Shown: in pieces, positions 8,636 to 19,278 of the stretch | Layout of the letters: every line of letters starts with the position of its first letter | How positions within the stretch are numbered: the stretch's first letter is position 1 | Assembly (NCBI GenBank): GCA_903874275.1 | Contig: CAIQRS010000237.1 | Span: forward strand, 1 to 59,936 | DNA from: an uncultured Anaeromyxobacter sp. | GTDB taxonomy: Bacteria; Myxococcota; Myxococcia; Myxococcales; Anaeromyxobacteraceae | DNA: 59,936 bases | Direction: 5' to 3' | Notes under the pieces: model-generated | Databases searched by the model: none | What the model was told of the DNA's origin: nothing | What the model saw: only the letters and a program-made list of their open reading frames with translations | Position numbers and translations under genes: made by a program

Positions 8636-9823
8636 TTGGAATCGCTCCTCACCCCCTCGTCGGAGAGCGCGCGCCGACTCGAGATCCTCCGGGCCGGGCT
8701 CGCCGGGCAGCGACTCGACGGGGCGCTGCTCCTCCAGGCCGTGGACGTCCTCTGGGTCTCCGGCACCCGCCAGAACGCCGCGCTCTGGGTGCCGGTCGAG
8801 GGGGAACCGCTGCTGCTCGTGCGCAAGAGCCTCGAGCGGGCCCGCGCCGAGAGTCCGCTCCCCCGGGTGGTCCCGTTCCCCGCCTCCAGGGACCTGGGCG
8901 GCGTCCTGGGGCCCTCGCGCCGCCTCGGCCTCACCCTCGACACCGTGCCGGTGGCGGTCCAGCAGTTCTGGACGCGCGCGCTGCCCGGCGTGGAGTGGAG
9001 CGACGTCTCGGGGCTGGTGCGTCAGTCAAGGAGCGTGAAGTCACCCTGGGAGCTCGAACGGATGCGCGAGACGGCCCGCCTCCTCTCCGGCGTCTTCCGC
9101 GAGGTGCCCTCCTTCCTGCGCCCGGGGATGCGCGAGGTGGACCTGGCGGCCGAGATCGAGGTGCGCATGCGCCGGGCCGGGAACGAGGGGAGCCCGAGGG
9201 TCCGGGGCTTCAACCAGGAGTTCTTCATGGGGCTCGCCATCGCGGGCGGGGCCGCGACCGCGGCGAGCTACTTCGACGGGCCGGTCACCGGCCGTGGCCT
9301 CTCGCCCTCCTCGCCCGTGGGTGCCTCGCTCGACGTCATCGGACGGGACGTGCCGGTGCTGCTCGACTACACGGCCATCCAGGGCGGGTACGTCACCGAC
9401 ATGAGCCGCATCGCGGTGTGCGGCAGGCTGGCCCCGGAGATCGAGCGGGCCTTCCGGGTCGCCCGCGACATCCAGGAGGAGCTCGCCTCGGCGCTCTCCC
9501 CCGGCGCCGTTCCCAGCCAGCTCTTCGCCGTCGCGCAACGGAGGGCCGACGAGGCCGGGCTGGGCGACCGCTTCATGGGTCCGCCCGGGGCGCAGGCGCG
9601 CTTCGTCGGCCACGGGATCGGGCTGGAGCTCGACGAGCTCCCGGTGCTCGCCCCGGGGTTCGACGCCCCCATGCTCCTCGGCCAGACCGTCGCCATCGAG
9701 CCCAAGTTCGTCTTCCCCGGGAAGGGTGCGGTGGGGATCGAGAACACATGGGCCGTGGGGGAACGGGGCGGGGAGCGCCTCACCGCCCTTCCCGACGACC
9801 TGATCGTGGTGAACGCGGCGTAG
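8636..9823 (+). CDS. M24-family metallopeptidase (Xaa-Pro aminopeptidase-like)
   Basis: 395 residues with a creatinase-type N-terminal domain (about 10-130) and a pita-bread catalytic domain. All five dinuclear metal ligands are present: D244 (LLDYTA), D255 (YVTDMSR), H326 (VGHGIGLELDE), E355 (AIEPKF) and E369 (GIENTW). The family removes N-terminal residues ahead of proline or cleaves dipeptides in the cytoplasm. The start is a TTG at 8636, after a weak AAGGA. The sequence TAGGCTAAG just before it may be a promoter element, but that is speculative. The gene converges on the hemerythrin pair. Confidence 0.9.
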   Translation: MESLLTPSSESARRLEILRAGLAGQRLDGALLLQAVDVLWVSGTRQNAALWVPVEGEPLLLVRKSLERARAESPLPRVVPFPASRDLGGVLGPSRRLGLTLDTVPVAVQQFWTRALPGVEWSDVSGLVRQSRSVKSPWELERMRETARLLSGVFREVPSFLRPGMREVDLAAEIEVRMRRAGNEGSPRVRGFNQEFFMGLAIAGGAATAASYFDGPVTGRGLSPSSPVGASLDVIGRDVPVLLDYTAIQGGYVTDMSRIAVCGRLAPEIERAFRVARDIQEELASALSPGAVPSQLFAVAQRRADEAGLGDRFMGPPGAQARFVGHGIGLELDELPVLAPGFDAPMLLGQTVAIEPKFVFPGKGAVGIENTWAVGERGGERLTALPDDLIVVNAA

Positions 9824-9847
9824 CCCCACGCCGACCCGGGAAGCGGA

Positions 9848-10324
9848 TCAGCCCGGCTCGACCGGCTGGGTTGCCGACGTACGCCCCCGGACGAACCGGG
9901 CCATCTCGGCGTCCGCGCCCATCACGTGTTCCGAGAGCCACGCCTCCATCCAGCGCCCCAGCTCGAAGAGCAGCACCGTCTGCGACCGCGTCTCCGCGTG
10001 GGCCGCCTTGCGCCGGCCCAGCTGGGCCGCGAAGCCCAGGTGGAGCGACCGGTGGGCCTCGAGCCGTGGGTAGCCCAGGTCGCGCATGATGCGCTCCTCG
10101 GTGGCGAAGTGCTCCACGGCGTAGCGCTCCAGGTAGGCCAGCGCGTCGTCGGCCTTCTGGAGGTCCCCGGTCCGGGCCGCTCCCTCCAGCGCCGTGACCT
10201 GGAGGAGCAGCTCGCGGTGCTGCATGTCCACCTCGCGGATCCCGGTGGAGAGGTCGGGGCGCCAGAGCGCGTTGAACCCCTGGGGGGAGGCCGGGCGGGC
10301 CTCCTCCGACTCCGCCGTATGCAC
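9848..10324 (-). CDS. Bacteriohemerythrin (tandem copy 1)
   Basis: A 158-residue single-domain hemerythrin. The di-iron ligands are visible: H in VDMQHREL, H and E in EHFATEE, the two His of EAHRSLH, and the final H/D pair in EHVMGADAEM. These proteins bind O2 reversibly for storage, delivery or sensing in microaerobic cells. The GTG at 10324 is the longest start. Its ribosome site is weak, so the first 15 residues are uncertain. It is a clear duplicate of the next gene (shared WRPDL-TGIRE, LAYLERY-EHFATEER and GADAEMARFVRGR). Confidence 0.9.
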   Translation of the reverse strand: MHTAESEEARPASPQGFNALWRPDLSTGIREVDMQHRELLLQVTALEGAARTGDLQKADDALAYLERYAVEHFATEERIMRDLGYPRLEAHRSLHLGFAAQLGRRKAAHAETRSQTVLLFELGRWMEAWLSEHVMGADAEMARFVRGRTSATQPVEPG

Positions 10325-10489
10325 GAAGAGGCTCTCGAGGAGGTCCGCGTTCGCGGGGGGGGAAGGGATCAGGGGGGGCAGGTCGTCGCCTGGGGGTGTG
10401 GTGAACCCTCAGTGTCGGACGAAAGCTGCAAGGCGTCCAAGGATCGGTCCCGTCCAGATGGGTCGAGAGCCCCTTCCGGGCGCGCCCCG

Positions 10490-10984
10490 TCAGGGACCGT
10501 CGGGGCGGCAACCGGCCGTCGTCCCGGCCCCGCTGACCCGGCCCCGGACGAATCTCGCCATCTCGGCGTCCGCCCCGAGAAGGTGCTCCTCGAGCCACCG
10601 CTCCATCCAGCGCCCCAGGTCGGTGAGGAGGGAGCCCCTGGACCGGCTCGTCGCGTACTCTCCCTTGCGCCGTGCCAGCTCGGTCGCGAAGGAGAGGTGG
10701 AGGGACCAGTGGGCGTCGAGATCGGGGTAGCCGGCCCCCCACATGACGCGCTCCTCGGTGGCGAAGTGCTCGGCGGTGTAGCGCTCCAGGTAGGCGAGGA
10801 CTCCCTCGGCCAGGCCCAGGTTTCCGGTGCGCGCCGCCTCGTGGAGCGCGGAGACGTTGGCGAGGAGCTCCTCGTGCTGCAGGTCGATCTCGCGGATGCC
10901 GGTGGCCAGGTCGGGGCGCCAGAAGAGCGTACCCATACCCCGGGTGACGTCGATGCGGGGCGCTGCGGAATGGGCGAAATTCAT
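10490..10984 (-). CDS. Bacteriohemerythrin (tandem copy 2)
   Basis: 164 residues starting at the ATG at 10984. The di-iron ligand set is complete: DLQHEEL, EHFATEER, DAHWSLH and EHLLGADAEM. It is a tandem paralogue of the gene at 9848-10324, separated by 165 bases that show no other gene. The C-terminal tail (SGAGTTAGCRPDGP) carries one extra Cys. The 138-base gap to the divergent antiporter gene probably holds its promoter. Role as for the first copy: O2 binding in a microaerophilic or facultative lifestyle. Confidence 0.9.
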   Translation of the reverse strand: MNFAHSAAPRIDVTRGMGTLFWRPDLATGIREIDLQHEELLANVSALHEAARTGNLGLAEGVLAYLERYTAEHFATEERVMWGAGYPDLDAHWSLHLSFATELARRKGEYATSRSRGSLLTDLGRWMERWLEEHLLGADAEMARFVRGRVSGAGTTAGCRPDGP

Positions 10985-11122
10985 GGCGGACCCCCGTGCG
11001 TTCGGGACGGCTCCAGTGTGGGCCCCGGTGGATCGGGTTTCAAGGACTCGATCGGGCGGGACGCAAGTATGAGAATCGACTAAAGGTGTAACTTCCCCAC
11101 ATCGAGGAAGGCCCGGACGAGC

Positions 11123-12373
11123 ATGACGAAGACCAACCCCGCCTGGACCCTGGCCGTTCCCGCGGCCGCGGTGACCGTCCTGGCCCTGGCGGTCGTTCTC
11201 CCCCATCCGGCCGTGCGCGCTCTTGCCGCAGGCGTGCTGATGCTCGCGGTCTTCGCCGCCGTCCACCACGCCGAGGTCATCGCCCACCGGATCGGCGAGC
11301 CCTTCGGCACGCTGGTGCTGGCCGTCGCCGTCACCGTCATCGAGGTGGCGCTCATCGCCTCGCTCATGCTGGCGGCCGGGGCCGACAAGCCCGAGCTGGC
11401 CCGCGACACGGTGCTCGCCGCAGTCATGATCGCCGCCAACGGGATCGTCGGCCTGTGCCTGCTGGCCGGCGGGGTCCGGCACCACGAGCAGGGGTTCCAG
11501 GTGCGCGGGGCAAGCGCCGCCCTGGCCGTCCTAAGTGCACTCTCGGTGATGACGCTGGTGCTGCCCAACCACCTGGTCGCCACCCCCGGCCCCACCCTGG
11601 CCCGCTCACAGCTGGTCTTCGAGGGGGTGGTCTCGCTGGTGCTCTACCTGACCTTCGTCTTCGTGCAGACCGTCCGCCACCGCGACTACTTCCTGATCGA
11701 GGGGACGGCGGGCGAGGACGGCCACGCGCCGCCGCCCTCGACGCGTGCTGCGCTGGCCAGCCTGGGCCTGCTTCTGGTGTCGCTGGTCTCGGTGGTGGGG
11801 CTCGCCAAGGTGCTCTCGCCGGACATCGAGCGGGCCGTGGCCGCGGCTGGCGCGCCGCTGGCGGTGGTGGGCATCGTCATCTCCATGGTGGTCCTGCTTC
11901 CGGAGTCGGTGGCGGCGCTCCGGGCGGCCCGCAAGGACCAGCTGCAGAACAGCCTCAACCTGGCGCTGGGATCCGCGCTGGCCTCGATCGGGCTCACCAT
12001 CCCGGCCATCGCCGCCGTGTCGATCGGGGCCGGAAAGCCCATCGAGCTTGGGATCTCGGCCAGGGACACGGTCCTGCTCGCGCTCACGCTGCTGGTGAGC
12101 GTCATCACGCTGGGGACCGGGCGCACCACGGTGCTGCAGGGGCGGGTTGCTAGCTGGGCGGCAGGTCCAGGCAGTAGTCGTGCGCCTCGAGCGCGGCCCG
12201 GTCCATCTTGCCGGCCTGCAACCGGCGGACGACCTCCTCGCGGGAAAGGTCGAAGATGGCCTCGAGGATCTGCCCGTGCAGGGCCGGCTTCGCCTGCCCG
12301 ACCACGAAGAGCACGCGGGCGCTGTGCTGGACGTAGCGGGGGGAGAGCAACTGGCGCCGCAGCAGGTCCATGA
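11123..12373 (+). CDS. chaA: ChaA-type Ca2+(Na+)/H+ antiporter with an aberrant C-terminus
   Basis: This is a CaCA-superfamily antiporter. The alpha-repeat signatures are clear: FAAVHHAEVIAHRIGEPFGT with VIEVALIASLM in the first half, and GIVISMVVLLPESVAALRAA with QNSLNLALGSALASIGLTIP in the second. Homology appears to continue to about residue 340 (TLGTGRTTVLQG). ChaA normally ends soon after in one more hydrophobic helix. Here the frame continues with Arg/Pro/Gly-rich sequence that is simply the antisense of the malate synthase gene, overlapping it by 224 bases. The last membrane helix therefore seems lost by a deletion or frameshift near 12140-12150. Activity is uncertain. Confidence 0.8.
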   Translation: MTKTNPAWTLAVPAAAVTVLALAVVLPHPAVRALAAGVLMLAVFAAVHHAEVIAHRIGEPFGTLVLAVAVTVIEVALIASLMLAAGADKPELARDTVLAAVMIAANGIVGLCLLAGGVRHHEQGFQVRGASAALAVLSALSVMTLVLPNHLVATPGPTLARSQLVFEGVVSLVLYLTFVFVQTVRHRDYFLIEGTAGEDGHAPPPSTRAALASLGLLLVSLVSVVGLAKVLSPDIERAVAAAGAPLAVVGIVISMVVLLPESVAALRAARKDQLQNSLNLALGSALASIGLTIPAIAAVSIGAGKPIELGISARDTVLLALTLLVSVITLGTGRTTVLQGRVASWAAGPGSSRAPRARPGPSCRPATGGRPPRGKGRRWPRGSARAGPASPARPRRARGRCAGRSGGRATGAAAGP

Positions 12374-14453
12374 TCACCGGGGCCTTGCTGCGGTCGAAGC
12401 GGCCCGGCGCGCCGCTCCGGTCCTGCTCGGCGAAGAAGGCCGCCGTCCACTCGTCGTGGTAGGCGAAGACCTTGTCGAAGAGGGCCCGGTCGAGGCGGGC
12501 TCCGGCCTTGACCGGCTCGGCCGGCTTGCCGAGCACCACGCCGTCCCCGGTGAGCTCCTGCCGGAGCAGCCGCCCGTCCTTCGTGACCGGCGCCTGGTGG
12601 TGGGCCAGCGACCAGAGCCAGGACACGTAGATGCGGTAGGTGGCCAGGTCGTTCATGAAGCGCAGCTTCAGCTCGTAGTCGTCGATGGCGGCGGCGAAGT
12701 TGCCGTTCAGGATCTGGAAGCCGTAGTTGGCCGCCATGTAGAGCGAGTGCTGGACGTGCTCGATGGTCACGTCGCCCGTCGGCACCTGGTAGATGGCGTC
12801 CCAGAGCGCCGGCGAGAGCAGCTTCTCCGGCGCGTCGATCGACTCGCGGGGGATCACCACCGGTGTGACCTTGCCTGCGGCGTCCAGGACGCCGCGCGAC
12901 TGGAGCAGCTCCCGCTCGGCGGGGGAGAGTCCGCTCGACGCGGTGGGGACGGCGCGCCCGGCCGTCTCGACGGTCTCGAGCGGCCGGTCCACCATGGACT
13001 GCAGATCGGCGAGCTTGGCCTGCAGCGGGCCGTTGCCGGCGGCCACGTACTCGACCTCGGGGCTCGCCACCCAGCTCTGCCGGTAGGCGTCGTAGAGCCG
13101 CCCCGTCACCTTGCCGTCGAGGATCTCGGCGAGGGTGGGGCGCGCGCCGGCCGGGAGCGACGCGTCGGGGACGAAGGTGAGGCCGAGGAGCCGCTCGCGC
13201 AGCTTGTCCACCACCATGGCGCGGAGCGCCAGCGGGTTGTAGCGGGCCCGGCCGTAGGGATCGCCCTTCTGGTAGATCATGACGGCCGCCATGCCGCCGA
13301 TGGGCGAGGCGTTGGTGAGCGCGCCGTCCTTCATGCCCGCCATGGTCATGAGCAGCGCGTTGTAGCGCTGGTAGGCGATCATGTTGGGCGTGGCCATCCC
13401 CACCGACTGGGGATCGGGGAAGATGCCCTTCGGGTCGTCCTTCCACATCTCGATGAGGCTGCCCAGGTAGTCCCAGCGCCCCACGTTGGTGCCGAGCAGG
13501 CGGCGCCGGAACGTCCAGGCGATGGCCGGCAGGTAGCGGCCGGCCATGCCCTCCTCGTAGAGCATCTTGGTCTTGATGGTGCCGGTGGGGACGCCGACGA
13601 GCTCCTCGATCCGGGAGAGGAGCCGCTCGACGATGAGCGCCTCCCGAGGCGTCTGCATCTTGGGGATGTAGAAGTAGGTGCCGCTGCCGGCGCGCCTCAG
13701 CGCGTCGAAGTTGTTGAGCACCCAGAGCACGGTGATGACCACCAGGCCCGGCGCCGGCTTGCCGTCCACGGTGACGTGGTCGTAGCGCAGGTGGATGCTG
13801 GGCGGGCGGGCCAGCCGCGTGGGCCACTGCGCCGGGGGCCGGTCGATCGTGTAGGCGCGGGTCTTCCCCTTCTTCACCACCTCGTACGGCTTCGTGTCCC
13901 ACTTGCCCGCGAAGATCTCCCTGGCGTTCTGCATGGCGGCGAAGACGCCCACCGGCTCGCTGGCCGGGGCGCTCTCCGGGTGGAAGTGGGGCGGCGAGGC
14001 ATCCTCGAAGTCCGGCATGTTCATGGGCGCAGGGCTGTTGAGCGCATTCATCGCCATGTCGAGCGGGGCCCACGGGCCGGTCAGCTCCAGGCCGGCGATC
14101 TTCCCCGGGTGAACGTGGTCGGGGATGGCCACCTGGTCGTTCATCCGCCACCGCCACGGGGTCTCGCGGCCGAGGAAGTTGTCCACGAGCCCCTGCACGA
14201 CCTGTCGGTACGTCCAGGGCTTCCCGGAGATCGGGTCCTCGAAGCTCTCGTCCCAGGAGGGCCAGGCGTACTTCCCGGCCACGGGCGCGGGCGCCGCCAG
14301 GATGGCCCGGCGCGCGGCCAGCGCCTCCGCGATGGCCGGGTCGATCTCCCGGGAGAGGAGGGTGATGGTCTCGTCCACGTCGAGGACGCGCCCGTTGACG
14401 GTCTGCTTGCCGAAGATCGAGGGGAACTGCTGGAGGACGTCGGCGCGGATCAT
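12150..14453 (-). CDS. aceB: Malate synthase, large form
   Basis: A 767-residue malate synthase that condenses glyoxylate with acetyl-CoA to malate, the second step of the glyoxylate bypass. Family landmarks are YIPKMQTPREAL, the GTIKTKMLYEE strand, GTNVGRWDYLGS and GALTNASPIGGMAAVM, which matches the 'AIGGMAA' segment of malate synthase A. A long C-terminal helical region follows. The length is well above the 530 residues of the A form. The start at ATG 14453 has AAAGGAG eight bases upstream. It lies 14 bases downstream of the isocitrate lyase gene and is surely co-transcribed. Its 3' end overlaps the convergent chaA frame. Confidence 0.9.
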   Translation of the reverse strand: MIRADVLQQFPSIFGKQTVNGRVLDVDETITLLSREIDPAIAEALAARRAILAAPAPVAGKYAWPSWDESFEDPISGKPWTYRQVVQGLVDNFLGRETPWRWRMNDQVAIPDHVHPGKIAGLELTGPWAPLDMAMNALNSPAPMNMPDFEDASPPHFHPESAPASEPVGVFAAMQNAREIFAGKWDTKPYEVVKKGKTRAYTIDRPPAQWPTRLARPPSIHLRYDHVTVDGKPAPGLVVITVLWVLNNFDALRRAGSGTYFYIPKMQTPREALIVERLLSRIEELVGVPTGTIKTKMLYEEGMAGRYLPAIAWTFRRRLLGTNVGRWDYLGSLIEMWKDDPKGIFPDPQSVGMATPNMIAYQRYNALLMTMAGMKDGALTNASPIGGMAAVMIYQKGDPYGRARYNPLALRAMVVDKLRERLLGLTFVPDASLPAGARPTLAEILDGKVTGRLYDAYRQSWVASPEVEYVAAGNGPLQAKLADLQSMVDRPLETVETAGRAVPTASSGLSPAERELLQSRGVLDAAGKVTPVVIPRESIDAPEKLLSPALWDAIYQVPTGDVTIEHVQHSLYMAANYGFQILNGNFAAAIDDYELKLRFMNDLATYRIYVSWLWSLAHHQAPVTKDGRLLRQELTGDGVVLGKPAEPVKAGARLDRALFDKVFAYHDEWTAAFFAEQDRSGAPGRFDRSKAPVIMDLLRRQLLSPRYVQHSARVLFVVGQAKPALHGQILEAIFDLSREEVVRRLQAGKMDRAALEAHDYCLDLPPS

Positions 14454-14467
14454 GGGGTGGGCTCCTT

Positions 14468-16714
14468 TCAGGCGGAGATGAGCGCGAGGAGCGCCGCCCT
14501 GTCGGCGGAGAGCAGCTCCTTGACCCGGTCCTGCGACACGTCGGCGACGATGATCTCGCCGACCTCCTCGTTCACCAGGCCGAAGATCCCCTGGCGCTTC
14601 ATGCCCTCGGCCTGGCGCTGGTTGTCCTCGGTCGGGGTCACGTAGTGCACCGAGTAGATCTTGTAGCGGTGCACCAGGAAGAGCTGGAGCAGCGTCATGA
14701 GCCGCTTCTTGCGGAGTGCCAGGTCGAAGTTGTTCTGGTCGCGCACCGAGAGGATGTTGCGCCCCTTGCGGTCCTGGATGACGGCGAAGACCACGTTGGC
14801 CCGGACCTTGCCGTCGGGGCCGAGCAGCGCCAGCTCGAGCAGGTCGGAGCCGGCGCTGCGGGGCTTCAGCGACACCTTGAGCTTCTCGGCGACGGCGTGC
14901 TGCTTGCGCCAGGCGTCCACCCAGTCCTCCAGGACCTTGGGCGGGACCTCGGTCTGCACCAGGTGCTGGTGCTGGGTGGAGCCCTGCCCCATGGCCTTGG
15001 TGGTGGAGGTGCGGCCGGAGATGGACATGAGGCCGGCGTCGGCGCGCGGTCCGCCCACCAGCGTCTGCGGGGTGCGGTACCCCGACTCGAGGAGCCGGAA
15101 CTTCCGCTGCAGCCGGGCCAGCGCCAGCATGCCGTCCTGGCGCAGCGCGGTGGCGAACTCCTCCGAGGCCAGCCCGTCGATCTGGTGTCCACCGTAGGTG
15201 ATGAAGTTGAAGACGAACCCCATCTTCCCGAGCTCGATGGGGAAGGCGCGCATCTGCTCGTCGTTCATCCCGGTGGTGTCCCAGTTGAAGGACGGGGAGA
15301 GGTTGTAGGCCATCATCTTGTCGGGGAAGACGGCGTGGATGGCGTCGGCGAACTTCCTGGCGTCGTGCAGGTCGGCGGTCTTGGTCTCCATCCAGAGGAT
15401 GTCGGCGAAGGGGGCCGCCGCCAGCGACTTGGCGATGGCGTAGTCGATGCCGCCGCGCACCTGGTAGTAGCCGTCCGGCGTCTTGGAGTGCTCGCAGTCC
15501 CAGGTGATGTTGACCCCGATCTGGCGGGCCTTCTCGCGGGCCTTGAAGAACGGCATGCTCCCGGCGTAGGCCAGCCACTGCTCCTTGGTCATGGAGGGCG
15601 GGTCGCCCTCGTTGTGCCGGAAGGCGATGACGTTGCCCACCGCCTCGGCGTAGGTGCAGATGCCGGCCTCCTGCTGCCAGGCGTCCACGAACTTGTCGAA
15701 GACCTTGTCGAGCGCGGCGTCCACGGTGATCTTCCCGGCCTTGCACTCGGCGGCGGCGGCCTCCACGGCCTTCGCGAAGCCGTTCCTGTCCAGCCAGGCG
15801 TCGGCGGCGGCGTACTCCTCGTCGCAGACCGCGTAGAGCAGGTGGCCGGAGAGCTCCTCGATGCCGGCCCGGTGGAACTGCCGGAGCATGGCCAGGAAGG
15901 CCGCCTTGAAGGTGGGGATGGAGACGTTCACCGCGCCCAGGATGAAGGGCTGATCCCGGTCGTCGCTGCGCCCGTCGAGGAGGGTGGCCGACTCGGCGTC
16001 GGTGCGGGCCACGATGATGCCCGCCACGCCCATGATGTCGAGCTGGAATCGGGCCGCGGAGAGCCGCTTCACCTGCTCGTCCTCCGAGACCAGCACCTTT
16101 CCGCCCTGGTGGCCGCACTTCTTCACGCCGGGCTTCTGGTCCTCGATGTGGTAGCCGGGGACGCCCACCTCGACGAAGCGGCGGATGAGGTTGCGCACGT
16201 GGGCGTCGCCGCCGTGGCCGGTGTCGGCGTCGGCGATGATGAAGGGGCGGAAGTCCACCTCCGGCGTGGCCCGGCGCTGCTCCTCGCTCATGCGGGCGCG
16301 GGCGAAGGCCTGGTTTCGGTCGGCGGTGAGGAGCGCGCGGACGATGGGCGCCGCCTCGTCGGGCACCTGGGAGAGCGGGTAGCTCGCCAGGTCGGGGCCC
16401 GGGTCCTCCTGGTCGGAACCCTTGGCCGAGGTGGCCCAGCCGCCCAGGTAGATCCCCTCGATCCCCATCCGCTTCATGGCCACGGCCTGGCCGGGCGAGT
16501 AGGGGCCGAAGGTGGTGATGGACTTTCGCTCCGAGAAGAGCTGGCGCAGCCTCGAGTGGAAGGCGTCGGCGGCCGCTCGGGCCACTGCGTAGTCGGGGCG
16601 GATGGTCCCGCGTTGCTCGGCCACCTCGCGCGCGGTGTGGACCCGCTTCAGCCCCGCGAAGCGGGGGCTCGCGAACCAGTCACGAAGATCGGCAACTTCC
16701 TTCTCGAAGTCCAT
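14468..16714 (-). CDS. aceA: Isocitrate lyase, long (ICL2-like) form
   Basis: A 748-residue isocitrate lyase, splitting isocitrate to glyoxylate and succinate. The catalytic KKCGH is at 198-202 (C200), with HIEDQK just before, ADADTGHGG at about 161-169, and NLSPSFNW further on. Ordinary bacterial enzymes have about 430 residues. This one carries inserted and C-terminal regions like mycobacterial ICL2, where the C-terminal domain is an acetyl-CoA-responsive regulator, so a similar role is plausible. The ATG at 16714 follows GGAG. It is the first gene of an operon with malate synthase and is preceded by paired GTAAA direct repeats. Confidence 0.92.
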   Translation of the reverse strand: MDFEKEVADLRDWFASPRFAGLKRVHTAREVAEQRGTIRPDYAVARAAADAFHSRLRQLFSERKSITTFGPYSPGQAVAMKRMGIEGIYLGGWATSAKGSDQEDPGPDLASYPLSQVPDEAAPIVRALLTADRNQAFARARMSEEQRRATPEVDFRPFIIADADTGHGGDAHVRNLIRRFVEVGVPGYHIEDQKPGVKKCGHQGGKVLVSEDEQVKRLSAARFQLDIMGVAGIIVARTDAESATLLDGRSDDRDQPFILGAVNVSIPTFKAAFLAMLRQFHRAGIEELSGHLLYAVCDEEYAAADAWLDRNGFAKAVEAAAAECKAGKITVDAALDKVFDKFVDAWQQEAGICTYAEAVGNVIAFRHNEGDPPSMTKEQWLAYAGSMPFFKAREKARQIGVNITWDCEHSKTPDGYYQVRGGIDYAIAKSLAAAPFADILWMETKTADLHDARKFADAIHAVFPDKMMAYNLSPSFNWDTTGMNDEQMRAFPIELGKMGFVFNFITYGGHQIDGLASEEFATALRQDGMLALARLQRKFRLLESGYRTPQTLVGGPRADAGLMSISGRTSTTKAMGQGSTQHQHLVQTEVPPKVLEDWVDAWRKQHAVAEKLKVSLKPRSAGSDLLELALLGPDGKVRANVVFAVIQDRKGRNILSVRDQNNFDLALRKKRLMTLLQLFLVHRYKIYSVHYVTPTEDNQRQAEGMKRQGIFGLVNEEVGEIIVADVSQDRVKELLSADRAALLALISA

Positions 16715-16731
16715 GGGCTCTCCTCGGTGGA

Positions 16732-16746
16732 GTAAAGGTTGTAAGG
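16732..16746. promoter_or_regulatory. Direct-repeat operator candidate, downstream copy (glyoxylate operon)
   Basis: GTAAA-n4-GTAAG, two half-sites with a 9-bp period. It lies 18 bases from the aceA start and downstream of the proposed start of transcription. A second copy with the same half-site and spacing lies at 16820-16835. A protein bound here would block transcription. The binding protein is unknown. Confidence 0.4.
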
Positions 16747-16780
16747 GGAGGGAGGCATCCTGTCCCGTCCTCGAAAGGGG

Positions 16781-16786
16781 CTTATA
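16781..16786 (-). promoter_or_regulatory. Possible -10 box of the aceA-aceB promoter
   Basis: TATAAG on the minus strand in an AT-rich island (CTTATAGAAAAGG on the plus strand) that stands out in this GC-rich DNA. No good -35 hexamer lies 16-18 bases upstream, which would fit an activator-dependent promoter. The upstream GTAAA repeat would sit near -54. Confidence 0.35.
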
Positions 16787-16819
16787 GAAAAGGATCCAGC
16801 ACCGCCTACCCGGTGAAAA

Positions 16820-16835
16820 GTAAACGCTGTAAAGG
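16820..16835. promoter_or_regulatory. Direct-repeat operator candidate, upstream copy (glyoxylate operon)
   Basis: GTAAA-n4-GTAAA, a perfect direct repeat with a 9-bp period, 88 bases from the similar element at 16732-16746. It lies between the divergent aceA and haem-binding genes and could serve either promoter. Confidence 0.4.
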
Positions 16836-16914
16836 TCCGGCCGTCCTGGGATTCGCACCCCTCCCCCCCCCCGGGGGACTCGCGCACCGCCAGGTCCTGT
16901 GATTGCCTCGGGGG

Positions 16915-17325
16915 ATGAAATGGTCCCGGATCTTCGTCGCCCTCGTGGTGGCGCTCTTCGCCATCCAGCTCATCCCGGTCGCCCGGACGAACCCGCCCGT
17001 GGTCTCGGCGGTCCCCGCGCCGGTGGAGGTGGCGAGCATCCTCAAGCGCGCATGCAACGACTGTCACTCGCACGAGACGGTCTGGCCGCTGCAGGCCTAC
17101 GTGGCCCCGCTCTCCTGGTACGTCGCGCACGACGTGAAGGAAGGGAGGGAGGAGTTCAACCTCTCCGCCTGGGGACCGAAGCAGGCGGAGCGCGCCCGCA
17201 AGGAGCTCGCCAAGGAGATCGAGAAGGGGGCGATGCCGCCCTCCCTCTACGTCGTCGCCCACCCCGGCGCGAAGCTCAGCGCCGCCGACAAGGCGCTGCT
17301 CGCGGCCTGGGCGCGGGGGCTGTAG
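16915..17325 (+). CDS. Haem-binding-domain cytochrome c-like protein
   Basis: 136 residues. A single N-terminal membrane anchor or signal ([17 protein letters not shown]) is followed by a c-type haem motif CNDCH and the Haem_bd-family pattern [23 protein letters not shown] with ...FNLSAW. The protein is expected to face the periplasm with one covalent haem, and its partner is unknown. ATG 16915 is preferred over the upstream TTG at 16903. The gene is divergent from aceA and converges on the next gene with four bases between stops. Confidence 0.85.
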   Translation: MKWSRIFVALVVALFAIQLIPVARTNPPVVSAVPAPVEVASILKRACNDCHSHETVWPLQAYVAPLSWYVAHDVKEGREEFNLSAWGPKQAERARKELAKEIEKGAMPPSLYVVAHPGAKLSAADKALLAAWARGL

Positions 17326-17329
17326 CGGG

Positions 17330-17788
17330 TCAACTGCGGTCGGAGGAGCCCGGGGCCTGTCCCTGGGCGGCGACCTTCCAGACCGGCTTGCCCTTGGGAT
17401 CGCGGAACACGACGGTGTCCGAGCCGCGGGTCACCGCCTGGGCGATGAGGCCGTACTTCTCGCCGTAGGTGAACTTCGACCCCTTGACCGACACTTGGTC
17501 GCCGGCGGCGAACCGGGTCTTCTGCCCGTCCACGTAGGAGTCCGGCCCCAGCTGGACCGAGACCTGCTGCTCCCCCACCTTGATCACGAGCCGGACCGCC
17601 TTGGGCCCCTTGCCGGTGTCCACGCGCTGCTCGCCCAGGACCGTCCCCGCGATCGTGACGACGGTGGCCGGGTCGAACTTCGCCTTGGCGGCCTTCTTCC
17701 CCGAGGTGGCCGTCGATTCGGCCTGGACGGCGGCGGGGGCGAGCACGGCGAGCACGGCGAGCAGCAGGACGAGGGAGAGGGTTCGCAT
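17330..17788 (-). CDS. Secreted OB-fold-like protein of unknown function
   Basis: 152 residues with a clean signal peptide (LSLVLLLAVLAVLAPAAVQA). The mature protein begins with a Lys/Ala linker. It continues with a beta-rich region (VVTIAGTVLGEQRVD, VRLVIKVGEQQVSVQLGP, GDQVSVKGSKFTYG, LIAQAVTRGSDTVVFRDPKG) with the look of a small OB fold of the kind found in periplasmic metal- or nucleic-acid-binding proteins. GGAGG precedes the ATG at 17788. It lies downstream of, and on the same strand as, the metal-type two-component genes. A ligand cannot be assigned. Confidence 0.6.
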   Translation of the reverse strand: MRTLSLVLLLAVLAVLAPAAVQAESTATSGKKAAKAKFDPATVVTIAGTVLGEQRVDTGKGPKAVRLVIKVGEQQVSVQLGPDSYVDGQKTRFAAGDQVSVKGSKFTYGEKYGLIAQAVTRGSDTVVFRDPKGKPVWKVAAQGQAPGSSDRS

Positions 17789-17880
17789 CGGGGATCCTCC
17801 AGGCGACTTCGGGTCGATTTGCCGATCTAGACGGGATCGGGCCAGAGTGCAACCCTTTGGGGGAGATCCTGTCCCCGGCG

Positions 17881-19274
<1,394 letters not shown>

Positions 19275-19278
<4 letters not shown>

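Noticed and set aside
12150-16118. A 1322-residue minus-strand frame that joins malate synthase to an upstream stretch
   Set aside because: The extension is an out-of-frame reading of isocitrate lyase. The real start at 14453 has a strong ribosome site.
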